From: Caldifarciminota bacterium UBA3073
GTDB lineage: Bacteria; Hydrothermota; UBA3073
Assembly: GCA_002366725.1 (NCBI GenBank)
Contig: DFBT01000109.1
Coordinates: 1-20,305 of the forward strand
Length of the DNA: 20,305 nt
Direction of reading: 5' to 3'
In this document: piece by piece, positions 14,880 to 20,305 of the stretch
How the letters are laid out: every line of letters begins with the position of its first letter
How positions within the stretch are numbered: the first letter of the stretch is position 1
Position numbers and translations under genes: made by a program
The notes under the pieces: model-generated
Databases searched by the model: none
What the model saw: only the letters and a program-made list of their open reading frames with translations
What the model was told of the DNA's origin: nothing

Positions 14880-15758
14880 ATGAAGAGAATAGGATTACTT
14901 GGAGCTGTGATTGCGCTTTCTCTGCTTGTAGGTTGTTTTACAATTCACGAGGTAAATCAGCCCGAGGAGGTGAGCCAGGGGGAACATCTACTAATAACAC
15001 TCGGTGTATCAATAGAAGGTTACGATGACAATCCAACGAAGGGTGTTGCATGTGTGATGCTTCCATATGACTGGACGGTTGACAGCGCCTTCTGGTATTC
15101 ACCATATCATATGGGCAGAGGCTGGGATGAAGAACTTATTGAAAATGAGACATGGACAGGGTATGCAGAGACAAGGTTTCCAAGTGGAGATATGATGGAC
15201 TGGCATGGTTATATAACTGAAGATGCCTACTCTAACCCGGTTGCTGACAGCGGCTACCATGTTTATGCTATTTATTACTACATCACGGTCGGGCAAGAGC
15301 TTGGAGATTTTGGACTCTGCTATCTTGTCTCCGATACAGGTCTCACAGATGCGGGGATGGGTTTTCCCGATGCCTATAGCCCTGAACACTGGACCCCAGA
15401 AGATGTTATGGCTGTTTGGTGGGATTCCACCTTCAATGTTGCGATCACAGTTACAGAGACAAAGGTGGAGGAATCTCCTTATGGACTTTATTTCTACCAG
15501 AATGCACCAAACCCATTCAACGCCATCACGACCATCTCTTACACCCTTCCCACGGCATCCTTAATCAGACTTTCAATTCATAATGTACTCGGGGAAGAAA
15601 TAAAGGTTTTAAAAGAGGGTATGGTCTCTGAAGGTGCTCATATGGAAGTCTGGGATGGTAGAGATAAAAATGGGAATCTTGTATCAAATGGAGTATACTT
15701 CTGTAGGTTGTTAACCGACGAGAGAGTCTTTACAAAGAAATTGGTGTTTACAAGGTAA
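14880..15758 (+). CDS. Lipoprotein with T9SS type-A-like C-terminal domain
   Basis: A 292-residue protein. The signal sequence ends in a clear lipobox LVGC with Cys19 as the lipidated residue. The middle (about 25-200) is rich in Trp, Tyr and Asp and looks like a beta-sandwich; I do not recognise it. The C-terminal about 90 residues run from YFYQNAPNPFNAITTISYTLP, given here as NAPNPFNAITTISYTLP, through HNVLGEEIKVL and WDGRDKNGNLVSNGVYFCRL to KKLVFTR. This is a textbook T9SS type A/FlgD-Ig-like domain. Combining a lipobox and a T9SS-like CTD is odd, since T9SS substrates usually use signal peptidase I. The ribosome site GGGGGTAG matches those of hppA and the receptor. It may be a surface glycan-binding partner of the receptor, in place of SusD. 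Confidence 0.82.
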   Translation: MKRIGLLGAVIALSLLVGCFTIHEVNQPEEVSQGEHLLITLGVSIEGYDDNPTKGVACVMLPYDWTVDSAFWYSPYHMGRGWDEELIENETWTGYAETRFPSGDMMDWHGYITEDAYSNPVADSGYHVYAIYYYITVGQELGDFGLCYLVSDTGLTDAGMGFPDAYSPEHWTPEDVMAVWWDSTFNVAITVTETKVEESPYGLYFYQNAPNPFNAITTISYTLPTASLIRLSIHNVLGEEIKVLKEGMVSEGAHMEVWDGRDKNGNLVSNGVYFCRLLTDERVFTKKLVFTR

Positions 15759-15768
15759 TAAGACCCAA

Positions 15769-15780
15769 CCACCGGGCACA
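15769..15780. repeat. Right arm of the 12-bp inverted repeat framing the lipoprotein gene
   Basis: CCACCGGGCACA, exact reverse complement of 14846-14857. The arms are about 910 bp apart and enclose the whole lipoprotein gene with its ribosome site. There is no T-run after it. Confidence 0.75.
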
Positions 15781-15786
15781 CACTAA

Positions 15787-15818
15787 ATGTATGGGCGAAC
15801 TGCAGTTCGCCCATACAT
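15787..15818. repeat. Perfect 32-bp palindrome
   Basis: Half-site ATGTATGGGCGAACTG (15787-15802) is followed directly by its exact reverse complement CAGTTCGCCCATACAT (15803-15818), with a PstI-like CTGCAG centre. It lies between the lipoprotein and the secreted GH38 gene. It resembles dispersed GGGCGAACTGCAGTTCGCCC palindromes I recall from other genomes. As RNA it forms a 13- to 15-bp stem and could act as a transcript boundary or a processing site. Confidence 0.85.
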
Positions 15819-15870
15819 AAAAATATTAATTGCGCAAATTGGGGTTAACTCGATAACGCCTAATTTAGTA

Positions 15871-18591
15871 ATGTTTTATAACCATAGGAATTTTTTTATC
15901 ATACCATTCTTTTCCTTCCTTTGTGGAGTTAGTTCTGCCGAGATAGATAGGGTATACCTCGTTCCCTTCTCCCACCTTGATGTTGGATATACCGCTCCAG
16001 TGGATAGTATAGAGATTCTCCAGAACTCTTATTTGGATTCTGTGATTGAATTCATTAAACAGACTGAGGGTTGGCCTGAGGGTAGTCGTTTCAAATGGAC
16101 AATAGAATGTTGGTGGGTATTAGAGAACTATATAAGAGATAGAACACCTGAAGAGGTTTCAAATCTAATCAGCCACATTAACGCTGGAGATATTGAGATT
16201 GGTGCGTTCTATGCGAATCTATTTACTGAACTTTCCGGACCCGAGGAACTTATCCGCTCAATAAAGCCTCCTTTGGGGATAAAGCCGAAAACGGGGATGA
16301 TAGATGATGTGCCAGGCTATACCTGGCTCATACCAGAGATTTTGGCTGGTACAGATGTTTCTTATCTTTCGGTCGCGCCCAATTCTGTTCTTTCTGATTT
16401 TTTTCAGGAAACCGAGCTACCAAGACCCTTCTTCTGGAAAGGGGCGGATGGTTCAAGGGTTCTTGTGTGGTATTGCACCGACACCTTATGGGCATATCTC
16501 GAAGGAGCAACACTCGGCTTCTTCTCAAGTTATGAAAATGTTGCAAATAATCTCCCTCAACTACTGAATCGTCTTGAATCTGAGGGTTATCCATACAGTG
16601 CAATACATATATGCTGTGTTACAGGCGACAATGGCCCACCATCTCTAAAAGCCTGTGAGATTGCTGCACAATGGAATGAAAACCACAATTCACCAAAGAT
16701 TATAGTATCAACTAATTCTGCGTTCTTTGAGTATATGATGGAAAACCATGAAAGTGAGATGGAGACCTATTCAGGCGATGCCCCTGGGTGGTGGACATTT
16801 ATAATATCATCCTGTGCAAGAGAGGGAGTGGAAAACATGGCACTAATAGATATCATTCCGAAGGTTGAGATAGTGTCGTCTCTTGCTACTATTTCTAACG
16901 AGAATTTTGATTATCCCCAAGATATATGGGACCTCTACAGGGGAAGTCTGCTCTTTTCAGAACATACATTTGGGGCGTGGAACATAGAGGACTCTCCCGA
17001 GATGTGGGGAGATAAAGTATCCTGGCTCACCGGCTCTCTTGCGAAATCTGACACGCTTATTAATGATGCACTCCATTCCATATCTGGGAAGATTGCCTCT
17101 TTTGAATCTTCAGTGGCTGTCTTTAATACCCTTCCGCTCAGGAGGGATGATATTGCCTCCATAGGTCTTGGCCTGCTGAATATTACAGACTCATTACTTA
17201 TAGTCATCGATGTGGAGAGTGGAGATACCGTTCCTTCACAAGTAGAGGGGGATACATTATATTTTCTCGCATCTTCAGTTCCACCTCTTGGATACAGAAC
17301 ATATCGTATCGTAGAATCCCCAAAAATATGCGGGCAGAAGGATAGCCTCCAGAATTCATTCTACAGGGTAGAGATAGACCCTCTTACAGGTGGTATATCA
17401 AGCATATATGATATAGAAGAGGGAACAGAGCTGGTAGGCACGGGTGAACCTCTCGCTAAATATGTCTATAACGGGAACCAGGGTCCCACATCAGTTGAAA
17501 TTATACATGGAGAAAGTGGTCCCCTCTTTGAAAGCCTTGTTATAGATATGGGAGCACCCGGCTCTCGTGGCGTGAGGTCACAGGTGATTCTCTATAAACA
17601 TGTAAAGAAACTAGAGATAAACATTACAATCGATAAGAAAGAATCCGTACCTCCAATGGAATCGATACATTTTCCATTTCATTTTGCTTCTCTTGGTGAT
17701 GTTTTTTATTATATACCATCGGGTATGGTTAACCTATACGATGATGAACTGTCCGGATTTCGCACACTCCATTATGCTGTCCAGCATTGTGTAGCCGTTC
17801 TTGGAGATGGAATGAATTGTGTCCTTGCATCAAATGCTCCGCTTTTCAGATTCTTAACTGATTCACCCTCTTTTGACTGTATTGTTCACTTCGCCAGCCA
17901 GGGCGGTCTATACAGGGCATCAACGGGACTTATCACATTTCGCTTCGGGATAACAAGTGGTGAGGATTTATCTCCTGATAGATTTGCCTATTCTTTCTCA
18001 AATCCTCTCATCACCCTACCAGTTTCTTCAGGAAGCGGGAGTCTACCAGAAGGGGGATATAGTTTTATCAATATTGAACCAGATTTTATGAGGCTGTTGA
18101 CCCTAAAGAAGGCAGATGACGGGTATGGACTAATTTTGAGATTGAAAAACCCGAAAGACGAATCTGCCTTTTTGAGAATCAATTGTGGGTTCAATCTGAA
18201 TTCTGCCTATCTTACCACCATCCTTGAGGAAAAAATACAAAGTCTCATTGTAGATTCAAACTCAATTGAATTTCCAGTTTCTCCACATTTAATAAGTACA
18301 GTAAGACTCATCCCTTCATCCACGGATGAAGCTTCGGGGGTTTCCTGGCTCAAGGTGTTTCCAAATCCTGCACTGGGAGAAGTATATTTTAGTTCAGAAC
18401 TCCCTGGTCAAATGGAAGTTGACATTTTTGATATTGGTGGGAGGCTTACATGTTCAATTTCAGGCGAAAATCCAAGATGGTTACTTACTGATAATCAAGG
18501 AAGAGAGGTCCCATCTGGAATATACTTTTATAGGGCAAAAACTGGTTTGATAGAAAAGACAGGAAAGGTTGTAATTATTGGAAGGAGATAA
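15871..18591 (+). CDS. Secreted glycoside hydrolase family 38 (alpha-mannosidase-like) with T9SS-like C-terminal domain
   Basis: Start chosen at ATG 15871 (906 residues), since this gives a signal peptide (hydrophobic stretch about 8-20, cleavage near VSSA-E at 23). The frame extends to 15787, but that part only reads through the palindrome. No Shine-Dalgarno precedes 15871. The GH38 catalytic domain shows the metal-binding pair His35/Asp37 in SHLDVGYT, an Asp at 146 in GMIDDVPGYTW aligned with the family nucleophile, and His365 in EHTFGAW as probable fourth zinc ligand. The C-terminal half is beta-rich, as in family 38. The last 80 residues (VFPNPALGEVYF ... VPSGIYFYRAKTG) form a T9SS type-A-like domain. 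It likely cleaves alpha-mannosides outside the cell. It is two bases from the next GH38 gene. Confidence 0.85.
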   Translation: MFYNHRNFFIIPFFSFLCGVSSAEIDRVYLVPFSHLDVGYTAPVDSIEILQNSYLDSVIEFIKQTEGWPEGSRFKWTIECWWVLENYIRDRTPEEVSNLISHINAGDIEIGAFYANLFTELSGPEELIRSIKPPLGIKPKTGMIDDVPGYTWLIPEILAGTDVSYLSVAPNSVLSDFFQETELPRPFFWKGADGSRVLVWYCTDTLWAYLEGATLGFFSSYENVANNLPQLLNRLESEGYPYSAIHICCVTGDNGPPSLKACEIAAQWNENHNSPKIIVSTNSAFFEYMMENHESEMETYSGDAPGWWTFIISSCAREGVENMALIDIIPKVEIVSSLATISNENFDYPQDIWDLYRGSLLFSEHTFGAWNIEDSPEMWGDKVSWLTGSLAKSDTLINDALHSISGKIASFESSVAVFNTLPLRRDDIASIGLGLLNITDSLLIVIDVESGDTVPSQVEGDTLYFLASSVPPLGYRTYRIVESPKICGQKDSLQNSFYRVEIDPLTGGISSIYDIEEGTELVGTGEPLAKYVYNGNQGPTSVEIIHGESGPLFESLVIDMGAPGSRGVRSQVILYKHVKKLEINITIDKKESVPPMESIHFPFHFASLGDVFYYIPSGMVNLYDDELSGFRTLHYAVQHCVAVLGDGMNCVLASNAPLFRFLTDSPSFDCIVHFASQGGLYRASTGLITFRFGITSGEDLSPDRFAYSFSNPLITLPVSSGSGSLPEGGYSFINIEPDFMRLLTLKKADDGYGLILRLKNPKDESAFLRINCGFNLNSAYLTTILEEKIQSLIVDSNSIEFPVSPHLISTVRLIPSSTDEASGVSWLKVFPNPALGEVYFSSELPGQMEVDIFDIGGRLTCSISGENPRWLLTDNQGREVPSGIYFYRAKTGLIEKTGKVVIIGRR

Positions 18592-18592
18592 G

Positions 18593-20305
18593 ATGGATAA
18601 ATATATAGGACATGTGATTTCAAACACGCACTGGGATAGAGAGTGGCGATACAACTTTGAGGAGACAAGAATGATGCTTGTAAACCTCTTTAAAACATTA
18701 TTTAATATATTTGAAGCTGATCCTCGCTACAAATACTTCCATATGGACGGTCAGGTCTGTCCAATAGAGGATTATCTTGAAATAAAGCCCGACGATAGGG
18801 AAAGACTCAAAAAAATTATTCGGGATGGAAGAATCCTGATAGGGCCCTGGTATACACTGCCAGAGGAGTTTTCTGTGAGCGGAGAGGCTATAGTAAGAAA
18901 CCTCCTATTTGGAGAGAAGATTGGGAAGAAATTCGGCGGGGTGATGAAGGAAGGTTACACGCCTACCTCATTTGGACAGATATCTCAGATTGCTCAAATC
19001 TACAAAGAATTCGGAATAGACACCATAACTTTTTACAGGGGAATAACACCTGATGAGTGTGATACAGAATATATCCTTGAGTCACCTGATGGAAGTAGAA
19101 TTCTCGGTATTCGTATGTCACCATCTTTCTGTAGGGCTAATTTCTGGGCGTACCTTTCCCGTCCGACCATATTTAAAAAATGGCCATTTGAAGGAAAATA
19201 CAAATGGACTGATAGAGATAAACCATTTAGAATAACATGGAAAGACGAGGATTATACATTGCTCAATTCTCAATATGACAAGACATATAATCCAGCACAT
19301 ATTAAAGAAGGCATAAAATGGGGTGTGGAAGACCTCCTTCAGGGGGCAACTACTAACCATCTTCTATTCCTTGATGGCATGGACTCTACTTTCCCCAGTC
19401 TGAATACTGTGAAAATCATAGAAGATGTAAATAAACTCAGTGAAGATGTTCAACTTATTCACAGTTCCCTTCCTGAATTTATGAACAGTGTCAAAAAAGA
19501 GGTGAGATGGGAAAAACTAAAGGTTCTTAAGAGTGAGAGAAGGATGCCGAACAGAGTCGGTATCTTTGATAAATTGAACAAGGATGCCATCTCCTCTGAG
19601 ATCTTCATAAGAATCAAAAATTTTGAGACAGAATCTGAGCTTGAAAGGTGGGCTGAAATATGGTCCTCTTTTGCATGGCTTTTAGGAAAGGAATACCCAA
19701 AACCGTGGTTTGATATAGCATGGAAAGAACTTTTAAAAAGCCATGCACACGATTCTATAGCAGGAACCAGCGTTGACTGGGTAAGCAAAGATGTAATGCG
19801 CCGGTTTGAAAGAGTTTTGGAAATATCACATGCTATCACAAAGAACAGTCTTGCATATATATCCAAAGATATTGATACTGGTCCATATGAAGAGGATGAT
19901 ATATTTATTGTAGGCTTCAACCCGATTACCTCTGACAGATCCGAGGTCTATCTCGTAGATGTCGACTTTCCTATAGAGAAAAAAAATATGGCTTTTGAGG
20001 TTGAAGATCTGGATGGGAAAACCTTACCCCATCAAGTATTATCTGAAAAAGAAACATACGGCATAATAAAGCATCCACACGATGCACCATTTCCTTTCTA
20101 CTGTCTGCGTAGAAGGATGATGATTTCTGCTGAAGACATTCCTTCAATGGGGTATAAGGCTTTCAAAGTTAGATTGAAAGAAGGCATTTCAAGAACAACA
20201 GGGAGTCTTGTCCCGTCTCCAAATACTCTTGAAAACAAATACCTTCGTGTAAAGATAGAGAGCGACGGAACACTTAATATAAAAGATAAGGAGAACAATC
20301 GTGAT
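18593..20305 (+). CDS. Cytoplasmic GH38-like (alpha-mannosidase family) enzyme, N-terminal 571 residues (runs off window)
   Basis: ATG 18593 has an AAGGAG site overlapping the preceding stop codon. The frame is open to the window end (571 codons). No signal peptide, so probably cytoplasmic. Family 38 features: VISNTHWDREWRYNFEETR (8-26) with zinc ligands His13 and Asp15; IGPWYTLPEEFSVSGEA (83-99); LFLDGMDSTFP (258-268); and SHAHDSIAGTS (383-393) with His386 as a likely zinc ligand. The family nucleophile, an Asp in the GY-x-P-D-x-FG motif, is Thr125 here (GYTPTSFGQISQ). That Asp is also a zinc ligand, so the enzyme may be altered in function or belong to a distinct subgroup. It probably acts on oligosaccharides imported by the receptor. 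Confidence 0.88.
   Translation, partial: MDKYIGHVISNTHWDREWRYNFEETRMMLVNLFKTLFNIFEADPRYKYFHMDGQVCPIEDYLEIKPDDRERLKKIIRDGRILIGPWYTLPEEFSVSGEAIVRNLLFGEKIGKKFGGVMKEGYTPTSFGQISQIAQIYKEFGIDTITFYRGITPDECDTEYILESPDGSRILGIRMSPSFCRANFWAYLSRPTIFKKWPFEGKYKWTDRDKPFRITWKDEDYTLLNSQYDKTYNPAHIKEGIKWGVEDLLQGATTNHLLFLDGMDSTFPSLNTVKIIEDVNKLSEDVQLIHSSLPEFMNSVKKEVRWEKLKVLKSERRMPNRVGIFDKLNKDAISSEIFIRIKNFETESELERWAEIWSSFAWLLGKEYPKPWFDIAWKELLKSHAHDSIAGTSVDWVSKDVMRRFERVLEISHAITKNSLAYISKDIDTGPYEEDDIFIVGFNPITSDRSEVYLVDVDFPIEKKNMAFEVEDLDGKTLPHQVLSEKETYGIIKHPHDAPFPFYCLRRRMMISAEDIPSMGYKAFKVRLKEGISRTTGSLVPSPNTLENKYLRVKIESDGTLNIKDKENNRD

Noticed and set aside
15787..15870. Upstream extension of the secreted GH38 gene
   Set aside because: It translates the 32-bp palindrome and would bury the signal peptide 30 residues inside the protein.
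15970..16010. Lipobox in the secreted GH38 signal peptide (SFLCG)
   Set aside because: The residue before Cys is Leu rather than Gly, Ala or Ser, and a good signal peptidase I site (VSSA-E) follows.

Overview
The window looks like part of a Gram-negative bacterial chromosome, probably from an uncultured lineage of the Fibrobacteres-Chlorobi-Bacteroidetes (FCB) superphylum (a WOR-3/Stahlbacteria-, KSB1- or Marinimicrobia-like group). The placement is an inference. It rests on a TonB-dependent receptor with a carboxypeptidase-regulatory-like N-terminus, a PorV/PorQ-type barrel and three proteins with type IX secretion (T9SS) type-A-like C-terminal domains, together with housekeeping genes that do not look like classical Bacteroidetes.

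Region 1 (1-3900, minus strand) is housekeeping. A compact cluster runs prs (PRPP synthase), rplY (ribosomal protein L25), pth (peptidyl-tRNA hydrolase), sppA (signal peptide peptidase). The last three overlap by a few bases. The 5' part of a ROK-family sugar kinase follows. A consensus promoter (3871-3899) reads into prs through a leader holding a 25-bp imperfect inverted repeat.

Region 2 (3948-6036, plus strand) is a membrane ion-pumping pyrophosphatase, hppA, divergent from prs. The two promoters are mirror images sharing an 11-bp inverted repeat over their -35 boxes.

Region 3 (5999-7827, minus strand) is a tight operon from a near-leaderless consensus promoter: a 45-residue CXXC membrane mini-protein, a NapH-like membrane polyferredoxin and an OGG1-type 8-oxoguanine glycosylase. 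The glycosylase gene runs tail-to-tail into hppA with a 38-bp overlap.

Region 4 (7790-8875) is about 1 kb without a convincing gene. It is full of palindromic elements, a decayed element with inverted ends and a few repeated short motifs. It marks a shift from more GC-rich codon use on the left to more AT-rich genes on the right.

Region 5 (8757-20305, plus strand) appears to be one secretion and glycoside-degradation locus behind two tandem sigma70-type promoters: TonB-dependent receptor, a secreted FN3-like/T9SS-CTD protein, a PorV/PorQ-family barrel, a lipoprotein with a T9SS-like CTD, a secreted glycoside hydrolase family 38 (alpha-mannosidase-like) enzyme with a T9SS-like CTD, and a cytoplasmic GH38-like enzyme cut by the window edge. 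My reading is that a mannose-containing glycan is trimmed outside the cell, taken up by the receptor and finished in the cytoplasm. The cytoplasmic GH38 has Thr where the family's catalytic Asp should be, so its chemistry is an open question. The gap before the second gene can form mutually exclusive RNA pairings that either free or hide its ribosome binding site. The lipoprotein gene is framed by a perfect 12-bp inverted repeat with a 32-bp perfect palindrome just beyond it.
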